Below are positions 24,940 to 33,929 of a DNA stretch of 64,000 bases, one piece after another (the stretch's first letter is position 1; each line of letters starts with the position of its first letter). Location: assembly GCF_003012735.1 (NCBI RefSeq), contig NZ_PXYI01000004.1, positions 62,001-126,000 of the forward strand, given 5' to 3'. Below the pieces are notes generated by a model. That model saw only the letters and a program-made list of their open reading frames with translations, was not told the DNA's origin and made no database searches. The translations under genes and the position numbers were made by a program. Source of the DNA: Allosphingosinicella deserti. GTDB taxonomy: Bacteria; Pseudomonadota; Alphaproteobacteria; Sphingomonadales; Sphingomonadaceae.

Positions 24940-25862
24940 CGTGCCAGTCCCGCAATCGCACGGGCGATCACGCGAGGATCGAACGGACGCAGATCGTTCA
25001 TCCCTTCGCCGACGCCGATCGCGTGGATCGGCAGCCCGAATTGCTCCGCCGCCGCGACGAGGACGCCGCCGCGGGCGGTGCCGTCGAGTTTGGTCATGAT
25101 CAGTCCTGACACGCCGGCCACTTCCTTGAACACCTCGATCTGGTTCAGCGCATTCTGCCCGGTGGTCGCGTCGAGAACGAGCACGACATTGTGCGGTGCC
25201 GCCGGATTGAGCCGGCCCAGCACGCGCCGGATCTTGGCGAGCTCGTCCATCAGACCCTTCTTGTTCTGAAGGCGGCCCGCGGTGTCGACGATCAGTGTGT
25301 CGATCCCCTCTGCGGTCGCCTTCTTGACGCCGTCGAAGACGATCGCGGAGCTGTCGCCGCCCTCGGGACCGGAGATGATCGGCACGCCGATCCGATCGGC
25401 CCACACCCTCAGCTGCCCGATCGCTGCGGCGCGGAAAGTGTCGCCGGCGGCGAGCAGCACGCCGTAATCCTGCTCCAGGAACAGGTGGGAGAGCTTGGCG
25501 ATCGTCGTCGTCTTGCCCGAGCCGTTGACGCCCACGATCAGGATCACCTGGGGACGCGGAAAGGCATCGATCTCGAGCGGCTTGGCGACCGGCGCCAGCA
25601 CCTTCTCGATCTCGTCGGCAACCACTTCGCGCAAGCCCTGCTCAGTGAGGCCGCGCTCGAAGCGCTCGCCCGCGAGCCGTTCGCGGATCCGGCCGGCAGT
25701 GGCCGGCCCGAGATCGGTGGCGATCAGCGCTTCCTCGATCTCGTCCAGCGTCTGCTCGTCGAGCGCGGCGCGCGCGAACAGCCCGCCGAGATTGTCGCCC
25801 AGCCGCTCGGACGTCTTCCGAAACCCGGACTGCAGCCGATCGAGCCATCCTGCGTCGCTCAA
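24936..25862 (-). CDS. ftsY: Signal recognition particle receptor FtsY
   Basis: SRP GTPase that docks ribosome-SRP complexes at the membrane. N domain (residues 1-95), then the G domain: G1 GVNGSGKTTTIAKL, G2/insertion box AAGDTFRAAAIGQLRVWADR, G3 DTAGRLQNKKGLMDEL, G4 TKLDGTARGG. 308 residues. It lacks the long acidic A domain of E. coli FtsY, usual for alphaproteobacteria. Four-base overlaps on both sides tie it to mtaB and yciB. Confidence 0.96.
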   Translation of the reverse strand: MSDAGWLDRLQSGFRKTSERLGDNLGGLFARAALDEQTLDEIEEALIATDLGPATAGRIRERLAGERFERGLTEQGLREVVADEIEKVLAPVAKPLEIDAFPRPQVILIVGVNGSGKTTTIAKLSHLFLEQDYGVLLAAGDTFRAAAIGQLRVWADRIGVPIISGPEGGDSSAIVFDGVKKATAEGIDTLIVDTAGRLQNKKGLMDELAKIRRVLGRLNPAAPHNVVLVLDATTGQNALNQIEVFKEVAGVSGLIMTKLDGTARGGVLVAAAEQFGLPIHAIGVGEGMNDLRPFDPRVIARAIAGLAR

Positions 25863-27115
25863 GCAACCTCTCCGACCAGCATTTCGCCTTCCACTCTTGT
25901 GATCACTGCCTCCACCGTCTTTCCCACGTCGCAGCCGCGCGTCAGCCGCACCGGCGCGAAACTCTCGCCATGGCCGAAATCACCGGGTCGCTCGACCAGC
26001 ACGCGCTGGCGTGTGCCGACGAGAGCGTCGAGCCAAACCATCTTGCGCCGCCCGCTTGCTGCCCGCAGCCGCCGCGCCCGTTCGCGCGCGACGGTTGCCG
26101 GCACTTGCGGCATGCGGGCCGCCGGTGTGCCCTGCTTTGGCGAATAGGGGAAGATGTGTCCCATGACGATGTCGCAATCGTCGACCAGACGGAGGCTGTT
26201 CTCCGCCATCTCCTCGGTCTCCGTCGGGAAGCCGGCGATGAGATCGGCGCCGATCGCGATTGCCGGACGCGCCGCCTTCAGTCGCTGGACGATCTCGACC
26301 GACGCAGCGCGGCTGTGACGGCGCTTCATCCGCTTCAGCACCATGTCGTCGCCGGACTGGAAGCTCATATGGAGGTGCGGCATGAAGCGCGGCTCGCCGG
26401 TGACGATGTCGAACAGGCGCGCGTCGATCTCGATACAGTCGAGCGAGGACAGACGCAGCCGCTTGAGCTCCGGCACGTGGCGCAGGATTCGCTCGATCAG
26501 CAAACCCAGGGAAGGGGCGCCGGGCAGATCGGGGCCGTAGCTGGTGACGTCGACTCCGGTCAGCACCACTTCCTCGATGCCCTCCCCGGCTAGCGCCTTG
26601 ATCCGCTCGACAACGAGTCCGGCCGGTACCGAGCGGCTGTTCCCGCGACCGTAAGGAATGATGCAGAAGGTGCAGCGATGATCACAGCCATTCTGCACCT
26701 CGACAAACGCGCGCGAGCGTTCCGCGAAACCGGACACGAGGTGCGGTGCAGTCTCGCGCACCGCCATGATGTTGGACACCCGGATTTCGGCGGACGCGGA
26801 GTCGCGGGAGCGGGACGGGACGAACGAGCCCGCCTCGAACTTCTCGCGATTGCCGAGCACCCGGTCAACCTCGGCCATGGCCACGAAGGTCTCCGGCTCG
26901 ACCTGGGCGGCGCAGCCGGTGACGAACACCCGCGCATCCGGGCGGGCGCGCTTGGCGCGGCGGATCGCCTGCCGGGTCTGCTTCACCGCTTCGTTGGTGA
27001 CCGCGCAGCTGTTGACGATGATCAGATCGTCCTCGCCGGCCGCCAGCGCGCGCATCGCCTCGCTTTCCGCGGCGTTGAGGCGGCAGCCCATCGTGATGAT
27101 CTCGGGGCCGCTCAC
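25859..27115 (-). CDS. mtaB: tRNA t6A37 methylthiotransferase MtaB
   Basis: Radical-SAM enzyme that adds a methylthio group to t6A37 of tRNAs decoding ANN codons. The N-terminal MTTase domain supplies Cys11, Cys37 and Cys68 for one Fe-S cluster. The radical-SAM motif is Cys144-x3-Cys148-x2-Cys151 (GCDHRCTFC). A C-terminal TRAM-like segment ends the protein. The start is GTG 27115 (GTGA overlap with dapF), which gives 418 residues and puts the first Cys motif where the family has it. The longer frame is an artefact of dapF. Confidence 0.94.
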   Translation of the reverse strand: MSGPEIITMGCRLNAAESEAMRALAAGEDDLIIVNSCAVTNEAVKQTRQAIRRAKRARPDARVFVTGCAAQVEPETFVAMAEVDRVLGNREKFEAGSFVPSRSRDSASAEIRVSNIMAVRETAPHLVSGFAERSRAFVEVQNGCDHRCTFCIIPYGRGNSRSVPAGLVVERIKALAGEGIEEVVLTGVDVTSYGPDLPGAPSLGLLIERILRHVPELKRLRLSSLDCIEIDARLFDIVTGEPRFMPHLHMSFQSGDDMVLKRMKRRHSRAASVEIVQRLKAARPAIAIGADLIAGFPTETEEMAENSLRLVDDCDIVMGHIFPYSPKQGTPAARMPQVPATVARERARRLRAASGRRKMVWLDALVGTRQRVLVERPGDFGHGESFAPVRLTRGCDVGKTVEAVITRVEGEMLVGEVA

Positions 27116-27903
27116 AAATCGACCTCGCCGGTGAAGACATGGGTCGCGCCCCCGCGCATCCTGATCGTGGCGCCGGGCGTCCAGGAAATCGTCAGCGCGC
27201 CCCCCGGCAGCCGGACCTCGACCCGGTCGGCAACCAGCTTGCGCCGGATCGCCGCAACCGCGGTCGCGCAGGCGCCGGTTCCGCAGGCGCGGGTCAGACC
27301 GGCGCCGCGCTCCCACACACGCAACCGGATCGCGCCGTCCTCGAGCGATGCAATGTTGACATTGATCCGATCGGGGAAAAGCGGATCGTTCTCGATGATC
27401 GGCCCGAGCCGTTCGAGCTCGACGGACCCGGCATCGTCGACGAAGAAGATGACGTGCGGGTTGCCGACATTGACCGCTGCCGGATCGCGCAGACCCTCCC
27501 AGCCGATCGGCAGGGTGGCGGTGTCGAGCGGATAAGCGAGCGGGATCTCGTCCCAGCCGAAACGGGGAACGCCCATGTCGATCTCGGCCTCGCCGTCGCC
27601 GGCTTGCCCCTCGAGGATGCCGGCCATGGTCTCGATCCGGCTGTGCCCGCCGGCGATCAGGGCGACGCAGCGCGTGGCATTGCCGCAGGCCTCGACCTCG
27701 CTGCCGTCCGAGTTCCAGATCCGCATCCTGAGATCGGCAGTGTCCGAGGGCTCCATGACGATCAGCTGATCGAAGCCGATCCCGGTGCGGCGATCGCCAA
27801 GGGCGCGCGCCGTCGCAACGTCCATCTCCAGCGGCACGTCACGCGCGTCGAAGATGACGAAGTCGTTGCCGAGGCCATGCATCTTTCGGAACTGCCGCTT
27901 CAT
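27112..27903 (-). CDS. dapF: Diaminopimelate epimerase
   Basis: Interconverts LL- and meso-diaminopimelate in lysine and peptidoglycan synthesis. The two catalytic cysteines are Cys73 (EACGNATR) and Cys207 (RACGTGACA). The N-terminus MKRQFRKMHGLGNDFVIFD is the family start, fixing ATG 27903 (263 residues). A longer open frame extends upstream into the dapF/ccdA gap. It is the first gene of the dapF-mtaB-ftsY-yciB operon. Confidence 0.97.
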   Translation of the reverse strand: MKRQFRKMHGLGNDFVIFDARDVPLEMDVATARALGDRRTGIGFDQLIVMEPSDTADLRMRIWNSDGSEVEACGNATRCVALIAGGHSRIETMAGILEGQAGDGEAEIDMGVPRFGWDEIPLAYPLDTATLPIGWEGLRDPAAVNVGNPHVIFFVDDAGSVELERLGPIIENDPLFPDRINVNIASLEDGAIRLRVWERGAGLTRACGTGACATAVAAIRRKLVADRVEVRLPGGALTISWTPGATIRMRGGATHVFTGEVDL

Positions 27904-28014
27904 CGCGCGAGCAGATAGGGGGCGGGAGCCCCTTCGTCCACCTTCGCGCGGGATCATGAAGGTGGTGTGTTCAACCTGTTTGCGCATGAATGGTGTGCAT
28001 GATATTTGTTCATC

Positions 28015-28251
28015 ATGAGCAAACAGGAACCGCAGGGGCGCAAGCGGCCGACCAACGTGTCGCTGAGCGTCTCCCTTCTCGAGGAAGCCAAGGCGCTTGG
28101 GGTCAACGTTTCGCAAGCCTGCGAGCGCGGGCTCGCCGAGGAGGTCCGGGCGACCCGCGCCCGCAAATGGCTGGAAGGCAATCAGGCGGCGCTCGCCTCG
28201 TTGAATCGCTTCGTCGACGCATCGCCGCTCGGCGGCGTGCGGCAATTCTGA
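28015..28251 (+). CDS. ccdA: CcdA-type antitoxin
   Basis: 78-residue antitoxin of the type II CcdAB family: an N-terminal ribbon-helix-helix DNA-binding part (RKRPTNVSLSVSLLEEAKALGVNVSQACERGLAEEVR), then the toxin-wrapping tail RKWLEGNQAALASLNRFVDASPLGG. It should repress its own operon together with CcdB. It overlaps ccdB by one base (TGATG). The promoter region 27960-28014 is AT-rich with the repeated GCATGA (27984 and 27998 region), a candidate operator. Confidence 0.9.
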   Translation: MSKQEPQGRKRPTNVSLSVSLLEEAKALGVNVSQACERGLAEEVRATRARKWLEGNQAALASLNRFVDASPLGGVRQF

Positions 28252-28547
28252 TGGCACGCTTCGACATCTGCACGATCCGCAACGGCGCGCTGGTCATCGA
28301 TTGCCAGGCCGACATTCTCGCCGGGCTCAAGACCCGGTTCGTCGTGCCGCTGATCGAGGAGAAAGACGGTCTGGAGCCGGCGCAGCGCCTCACACCGGTG
28401 TTCGAGATTTCCGGACGGCGCTACGTGATGATGACCCATCTCGCCGCCGGCATTCCGGTCGGCGAGATGCAGGTCATCGTCGGATCGCTCGCCGACCAGG
28501 AGGCCGAGATCCGAGGCGCGCTCGATCTGCTCCTGGTCGGACCCTAA
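28251..28547 (+). CDS. ccdB: CcdB-type toxin (altered C-terminus)
   Basis: 98-residue toxin of the CcdB family (gyrase poison in plasmid F). Conserved stretches: RFVVPLI, LTPVFEISGRRYVMMTHLAAGIP and EIRGALDLL. In F CcdB the last three residues, Trp-Gly-Ile, contact gyrase and are needed for killing. Here the protein ends LLVGP, so this residue set is lost. That may mean reduced toxicity or another target, as reported for some chromosomal CcdB proteins. Translationally coupled to ccdA. Confidence 0.9.
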   Translation: MARFDICTIRNGALVIDCQADILAGLKTRFVVPLIEEKDGLEPAQRLTPVFEISGRRYVMMTHLAAGIPVGEMQVIVGSLADQEAEIRGALDLLLVGP

Positions 28548-28568
28548 GGATCTAGGCGAAGATCCGCA

Positions 28569-31349
28569 TCACCATCCGAACGTCATGCCCACTCGTCCGC
28601 CGATCGAACCCTTGACGGTCGATCCAGCAAATCCGCCGCTCACCCAGACATGGTTGCTAACCCTCGCCACGGCAGCGCCCGAGAACCCCTGCTGACCGCG
28701 ATACGTGGCGAGGTTGAACGAGACTGCGATCGTGGAATCCGGCGGGATCATCGTGCCGCCCAGCGCCATCGCTGCGGCGATGCCGCCATTGGCGCGACGG
28801 ATGCTGTCGTTGAGACCGAGCTCGAGCGCTTCCGTGCGCCCTTCGATTGCGCTGGTGCGGCTGCCGAGAGTCGACAACTCGGCGACATCGATGCTGGATG
28901 TGCCGAGATTGCCGGCAAGATCGGTGGTGACCATGCTCACTGCACCGCTCTGTGCCGCTCGGCTGGCGGAGGTGTTGAGGCCGGGCATGCTGTAGGTGGA
29001 GCCCGCCGAACCGAGTGCGACCTGCCCCGCCCGTGTGGCGGTTGCGCCTTGGCCGATCGCGACGCTCGCGGCCGCGCCGGCGTTGGCCCCGTCGCCGAGT
29101 GCAATAGCGGAACTGCCGCTGGCGACGCTCTGGTTGCCGAGCGCGACGGCACCCTGGCCGGTCGCGCTGTTGGTGTTGCCGAGCGCGACGGCACCCTGAC
29201 CCGTGGCGAGGTTCGGATCTCCGATCGCGACCGCGCCGTTGCCGCTGGCGCTGTTGCCGGCTCCGATCGAGACCGATTTGCCGCCGATCGCCCGCGCGGC
29301 GTCTCCGATCGCAACCGAGGAGCCGCCGCTTGCCACGGAATTCTCGCCAACGGCGATCGCGTTCGTGCCGCTCGCCTGCGGCCCCGGACCCGTCATGTTG
29401 CTCCGAAAGTAAGCGCCATCGGCAGACGCCTGGTTGGCGGTCGCAAGCGCCGTGTTCGCCGTGCCTTGTGCCGCATTCGCGCTCCCTTGCGCCGTTTCCG
29501 CGTTGGCGAGTGCGGTGTTCGCCGTGCCTTGCGCCGCTGCCGCGTTCGTCAACGCGGTGTCGGCACTCCCCTGTGCCGTCGCGGCATTTGCGAGCGCGGA
29601 GTTGGCTGTCCCCTGCGCCGCGTTGGCGGCGGTCAGTGCCTGGGCGGCAGTGCCGCCGCCACTGGTCGCGGCGGCAAAGGCATTGTCCGCCGTGGTCTGC
29701 GCCGTCGCCGCATTGGCCAGCGCCGTGTTGGCAGTCGCCTGCGCAGCCTGGGCGGTGGTCTGCACGGACGTGAGCTGATCGAGATTGACCGCGTCGGTCC
29801 CGCTGGTGCCGGCACGTACATTGGCGATCTGCCGCTCGGCGCCGACCCCACCCACGGACACCGTATCTGCGCGGGTGGCAACGGAGTTCACACCGAGCGC
29901 AACCGAGTTGGTGGCGCTCCCTTCGACCCGGGCGCCTTCTCCGATCGCGGTGGATTGATCGGTGAACGCGCCGGCAAAGGCGCCCACGGCCGTCGAGCCG
30001 AGGCCGGTCGCCTCGGCGCTCCGTCCGAGCGCCGACGAGGGCCCGTTGCGCGCGATGGCGCCGGTGCCGACCGCAACGCCGTCGCCCTGCACGGCCTCGG
30101 AGAGATAGCCGACTGCGACGCCGGACACGCCGGCGCTGGCCTCCGCCCCAAGCGCGACACCGCCCAACCCCGTCACCGACGTGCTGGAACCGAGCAGAAC
30201 CGCCCTATCCGCCGCGCTGTTCGCAGTTGCGCCGATCGCGATCGTGCGCTCGCCTCCGGCGAACGCCGAGGTGCCGATCGCAAGCCCGTTTTGGCCGGAT
30301 ACACCGCTGCTGAAGCCGATCGAGGTTCCGCCCACCGCGTTTGCGATCGATTCCCGGCCCAGCGCCAGCGAGCTTTCTCCAGTCGCTGTCGCCGATCTGC
30401 CGAATGCGGCGGCACTTTCGGCCGCGGCTCGGCTGTAGCTGCCTAGGGCGATGGCCTGAAGCGCACTCGCCTCCGAGTTCAAGCCAAGCGAAACCGCGTT
30501 TTCGCCGCTCGCGATCGCTGCCATGCCGACAGCGACTGAGGCGACGCCCTGCGACTGGGCGTCAGTGCCAAGTGAAAGACTGAGGTCTCCCGTTGCGCGG
30601 GCGAAATTGCCGAGCGAGGCTGCGCGCTGTCCGGCCGCCCGCGCCTCGAAGCCGACGGCGGTCGCCTGACTGCCGGTGATCGTTCCGAAACCGATCGAGA
30701 TCCCGCCATAGCCGTCTGCCCCGCTTTGATAGCCCATCACGATCGCATCCGCGTAGGTCGAGCCTGCCCCGTCTCCAATTGCGATCGTGTGGATCCCGCC
30801 GGAAATCGCGCTGAAGCCGATCGCAACGCCGTTCCCGCCACTCGCAACCGCGGCGTAGCCGACGCCTATGGCACCGTCCGCCGTCGCCTGGGAGCCGAGA
30901 CCGACCGCGATGGATTGATCGCCGCTTGCGGTCGCTGTTGTGCCCAAAGCGGCGCTGCTTTCGCCCGAGGCGCTCGCGAATGCCCCGACGGCCGTCGCGA
31001 GCACTCCGGAAGCCTCGGCTTCGGAGCCTAATGCGGTTGCCGATCCGCTTGTTGCTGCGGCGCCTGCACCGACGGCAACTGCCGACACGGCAGGCGTAGC
31101 GTTCTGCCCCTGCGCATTCGCGCCTTCGCCGATCGCGACATTGCCATTGCCGCCGGCAGTGGCATTGCCGCAGACGACGTTGTTGACCGACGCGGGGACG
31201 ATCGTGCCGACCGGATTGCCGTTTGCATCCTGGCACAGCACATTCTGCGCCTCGGCGGTTGCGGGAAGGATCATCAGTCCGATTGTTGCCGCCGACGTGG
31301 TCGCAAGAGCGCGCACGAACGCACGATGGCGAAAGTCGATAATCTGCAT
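28569..31349 (-). CDS. Trimeric autotransporter adhesin (YadA-like)
   Basis: 926-residue surface adhesin (type Vc secretion). It has an extended signal peptide (residues 1-35, ending ATAEAQ). A very long head of YadA-type beta-roll repeats follows (about 70-535), each 14-16 residues with the pattern xAxGxxAxAxGxxSxAxG. A neck with NLDQLTSVQ follows. The stalk at about 545-660 is built of near-identical heptad-like units (AQGTANTALANA and variants). A second head (about 670-795) comes next, and last a YadA anchor of about 75 residues ending RVGMTFGW with a C-terminal aromatic residue. The AGGGAAA site before 31349 supports the start. The repeats make slippage and length variation likely. Ligand unknown. 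Confidence 0.92.
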   Translation of the reverse strand: MQIIDFRHRAFVRALATTSAATIGLMILPATAEAQNVLCQDANGNPVGTIVPASVNNVVCGNATAGGNGNVAIGEGANAQGQNATPAVSAVAVGAGAAATSGSATALGSEAEASGVLATAVGAFASASGESSAALGTTATASGDQSIAVGLGSQATADGAIGVGYAAVASGGNGVAIGFSAISGGIHTIAIGDGAGSTYADAIVMGYQSGADGYGGISIGFGTITGSQATAVGFEARAAGQRAASLGNFARATGDLSLSLGTDAQSQGVASVAVGMAAIASGENAVSLGLNSEASALQAIALGSYSRAAAESAAAFGRSATATGESSLALGRESIANAVGGTSIGFSSGVSGQNGLAIGTSAFAGGERTIAIGATANSAADRAVLLGSSTSVTGLGGVALGAEASAGVSGVAVGYLSEAVQGDGVAVGTGAIARNGPSSALGRSAEATGLGSTAVGAFAGAFTDQSTAIGEGARVEGSATNSVALGVNSVATRADTVSVGGVGAERQIANVRAGTSGTDAVNLDQLTSVQTTAQAAQATANTALANAATAQTTADNAFAAATSGGGTAAQALTAANAAQGTANSALANAATAQGSADTALTNAAAAQGTANTALANAETAQGSANAAQGTANTALATANQASADGAYFRSNMTGPGPQASGTNAIAVGENSVASGGSSVAIGDAARAIGGKSVSIGAGNSASGNGAVAIGDPNLATGQGAVALGNTNSATGQGAVALGNQSVASGSSAIALGDGANAGAAASVAIGQGATATRAGQVALGSAGSTYSMPGLNTSASRAAQSGAVSMVTTDLAGNLGTSSIDVAELSTLGSRTSAIEGRTEALELGLNDSIRRANGGIAAAMALGGTMIPPDSTIAVSFNLATYRGQQGFSGAAVARVSNHVWVSGGFAGSTVKGSIGGRVGMTFGW

Positions 31350-31665
31350 GTCTGTTTCCCTACGCTTGAATAAGTATGATGTGGACCGCGGCGGTGAACA
31401 CCTTCCGTCCGATGACGGGTGGGCTCAGAGCCTGAGTGCTGCGTTTGGCTACACAGGTAGCGCTGCTCGGAGCGTGGACGGCAGCGCAGCGCGAATGGAC
31501 CGGGGCGCAAGGACGCGGCTGGACCCCACCCTGGTGTTGCGGGCGGTTGGCCCTCACGTTGCGCCGGAGTCCAAGTGCTTTGCGCGCTTGTCCAAGCGCC
31601 GCTCCTGTAGGGCAGCTAAACAAGCCGTCCGGAGCGTCCTTGGCTCCCGCGACATGGAGAGGACC
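31350..31665. other. Intergenic region between adhesin and lipoprotein genes
   Basis: About 316 bases without a supportable gene. It must hold the divergent promoters of the adhesin and the lipoprotein gene. The only structure noticed is a tight hairpin, GCGCTTG (31584-31590) and CAAGCGC (31593-31599). Frames open here give low-complexity Arg/Pro translations and are not called. Confidence 0.5.
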
Positions 31666-32208
31666 ATGATTTTCCCGAAAGGCCGAGCCGGCGTATTCGC
31701 GGTCGCGTGCAGCGGTGCAGTGGCGGCTTCGGCCGTCGTAAGCGCGTGTGGCAGCGGCGGTGAAAGCGGGAGCGGTGGCTCGATCCCGGCGGGGTGGAAC
31801 GCCCTCGACGCTTGCGCGACCCTAGGCAAAACCGATGCGGCAGCGGCCACGGGGGCGCAAGTCCGCGCTGCCACCTTGTCGACGGTCGTCGAGCCCAAGA
31901 ACGGAAGTGCCGGCTTCTCGATGTGCACGTTCGAACTTGCCAATGGCGGTAAACTGATGCTGCTGACTCGAGAAGCGCCGAGCGACGACGCCACCGCGAC
32001 GGCGATTGAGGCGGCGCGCACGGCCGGCGGGTCGATGCCGCCGGCGCGCGACGTGCCGGGGCTCGGCCGCGCCGCTCTGTGGAGCGAAGAGACGAAGGGG
32101 TTGCAGCTGTTCCTCGACGGTCGGCGCTACGCCACGATCAACTATTTCGCGCCGCCGGGTGTCGATCCGGAGCCGGTGGCGATCGCGGTCGCTAGGAACT
32201 TGCTGTGA
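31666..32208 (+). CDS. Putative lipoprotein
   Basis: 180 residues with a signal peptide ending in the lipobox VSAC (AASAVVSACGSGG), so probably anchored by a lipidated Cys in the envelope. The mature part starts with a Gly/Ser linker and has two further cysteines (ALDACATLG, FSMCTFEL) that could form a disulfide. No family is recognised. GGAGAGG sits right before ATG 31666. ATG 31654 is an alternative. It overlaps the next gene by four bases (GTGA), so the two are co-translated. Confidence 0.75.
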   Translation: MIFPKGRAGVFAVACSGAVAASAVVSACGSGGESGSGGSIPAGWNALDACATLGKTDAAAATGAQVRAATLSTVVEPKNGSAGFSMCTFELANGGKLMLLTREAPSDDATATAIEAARTAGGSMPPARDVPGLGRAALWSEETKGLQLFLDGRRYATINYFAPPGVDPEPVAIAVARNLL

Positions 32209-32867
32209 GGGGCACCCGTGTCTTCGTCGCTCTTCTGCTGGCCACCAGCGGCGCTGAGGCGCAGGTCGGCGACGAGATGATCCGTGAGACGGCAGGCAGG
32301 TGGCAGATCATCCCTGCCGACGGGTCACCGGCCTGCTCGATCGTGCTGACCGCGACCCCAGATGGCGCGGAACGCTGGCGCGCGCAGCCGGAGCCGGCCT
32401 GTGCCGCACGCGTGCCTGCTTCGCGGGGCGTCACAGGCTGGAGACTGGCGGACGGAATGGTGCTCCTCGACGCCAGGGGACGCGCGAGGATGACCTTCGT
32501 CGAAGACGAGACGGCCGTCCCGACCAGTCCCGACCTCATCAATCCGCGACACTATCTGATGCCTGCAGTGGCCGGATATACCCATCGCCTCCAACCCGCC
32601 GAATGGGCCGGCACATGGAAGATCATGCAGACTGGGAAACGGTCGTGCACGATCACGCTTCGCCAGGCGCCGCCCGGCAACGGCGGCGCGGCCGGAACGG
32701 TGACGGCCGCCTGCCCAAGAGGGAGCGTGCCCGCGCGGCTCGAACGTTGGTCGCTCGAGGACTTGAAGCTGATCCTGTGGGGCAAGAACGATTTGGTTCT
32801 CGCGTTCGAACCGGCCCCCCATGGCCGCTGGATCGCGGAACCGGGGGCTTGGAGTCTCGCGAGATGA
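32205..32867 (+). CDS. Secreted protein with two AprI/Inh-type protease-inhibitor domains
   Basis: 220 residues: a signal peptide (GTRVFVALLLATSGAEAQ), then two copies of the small beta-barrel found in inhibitors of serralysin-type metalloproteases. Copy 1 (about 28-115) contains AGRWQI..ACSIVLT..ACAARV. Copy 2 (about 135-215) contains AGTWKIM..SCTITL..AACPRG. Each keeps the Gly-x-Trp opening and a Cys pair. Known inhibitors have one such domain and block the protease with their N-terminal peptide. The start is GTG 32205, coupled to the lipoprotein gene. No serralysin is in the window, so the partner is unknown. Confidence 0.72.
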   Translation: MRGTRVFVALLLATSGAEAQVGDEMIRETAGRWQIIPADGSPACSIVLTATPDGAERWRAQPEPACAARVPASRGVTGWRLADGMVLLDARGRARMTFVEDETAVPTSPDLINPRHYLMPAVAGYTHRLQPAEWAGTWKIMQTGKRSCTITLRQAPPGNGGAAGTVTAACPRGSVPARLERWSLEDLKLILWGKNDLVLAFEPAPHGRWIAEPGAWSLAR

Positions 32868-32895
32868 CCGCGCAAGCCGCGTCGTCTCGTCGGAG

Positions 32896-33792
32896 TTACG
32901 ACGGAGCAGCGCAGCCCTTGCGCAATTCGCCGCCGGTGCGGAGCTCAACGGCGATCGGATAGGCCCTGTCCGACATCCCGTCGGAGCAGCCCGGCTGACT
33001 GCGGGCACGCAGCTCGAACGGCTTGCCGCCGAGCGCGCCCGTCCAGGTCTCGTTGCCGCCGTCGTCCTTGCTGTAGCGCGTCCAGACCCGAGTACCCGTC
33101 TGATCTTCGGGGTGGCTGTAGGTGACGCAGCGGCCGTCGATCTGCGCGTTCCAGAAGGGTTCGGTGCCGATCGCGCGGATCGGCCGGACGTCCAGACGTT
33201 GGTCCCCCTGCTTGCGGCAGGCTGCAGCTGCAGTGTTCGTTCGAGGCTCAGGTGGGACAGCACGGGCGCTGCAGGCTGCGACGAATTCGCGGACCAGGTC
33301 CTTCGGCGGAGCGTCATGAGGACCGCTCGACTGAGCGCCGTAACCGGCCGAAATCGGACCTGCGATCAAGCGCTCGAAATCGGGGGGGAAGGCACCGGTC
33401 GCGGTGATTCCGCCGTGGCCCCGATCCACCTTGGTGTCGGCGACGAACGCCTCGACCTGGCTGCCGCTGCCGAAGGACAGGCGTTCCTCGCTATCGATCC
33501 GTCGAAGAGCGGGAATGTTCACGACGAGCATGTTCGCGCCGGCGGGGCAGAACAGCTGGACCGCGGCCTTCCCGCCGGTCTCCGCCAGTGCCAGGGTTGC
33601 GCCTTCGCGGTCGGACTGAAGCGTCCACCGCGAAGACGTTTGTGGGGCCGAGGATTTCGGCGGAGACTCTGCGGAACGTTCGGCTGTGTTTGCACTCACT
33701 TTCGCAGACTCGTTCGATGCATCCGGCGTCGGGGCACCGCTGCCGCATGCGACAAGCAGCAGGTACGCAGTGGTGATCGGCACAATGCGCAT
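32896..33792 (-). CDS. Putative lipoprotein with COG3650-like C-terminal domain
   Basis: 298 residues. A short signal peptide ends in lipobox LVAC (TTAYLLLVACGSG), followed by a Ser/Ala-rich linker. The C-terminal ~100 residues contain IRAIGTEPFWNAQIDGRCVTY and the ending of the COG3650/MliC-like beta-barrel family (GTEPFW motif), some members of which bind lysozyme or small molecules. The middle part (60-190) is unassigned. It converges on the AprI-like gene and is divergent from the DUF885 gene. Confidence 0.72.
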   Translation of the reverse strand: MRIVPITTAYLLLVACGSGAPTPDASNESAKVSANTAERSAESPPKSSAPQTSSRWTLQSDREGATLALAETGGKAAVQLFCPAGANMLVVNIPALRRIDSEERLSFGSGSQVEAFVADTKVDRGHGGITATGAFPPDFERLIAGPISAGYGAQSSGPHDAPPKDLVREFVAACSARAVPPEPRTNTAAAACRKQGDQRLDVRPIRAIGTEPFWNAQIDGRCVTYSHPEDQTGTRVWTRYSKDDGGNETWTGALGGKPFELRARSQPGCSDGMSDRAYPIAVELRTGGELRKGCAAPS

Positions 33793-33929
33793 AGTGAGAT
33801 CCTCTCGACCAAGCTTAGCTTCGGCGCGATCGTTGCGGAAGTTTTACGATCATGGCCGCCACCAGTGTGCATGGCCCATTTCGCCGCCGCCGTCGATGCG
33901 CTAGCGGGACCCTTATTCGAAGGGGATAG

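Noticed and set aside
29400-29720. CRISPR or tandem DNA repeat array
   Set aside because: The repetition comes from the heptad-like stalk of the adhesin; units are coding, degenerate and lack spacers.
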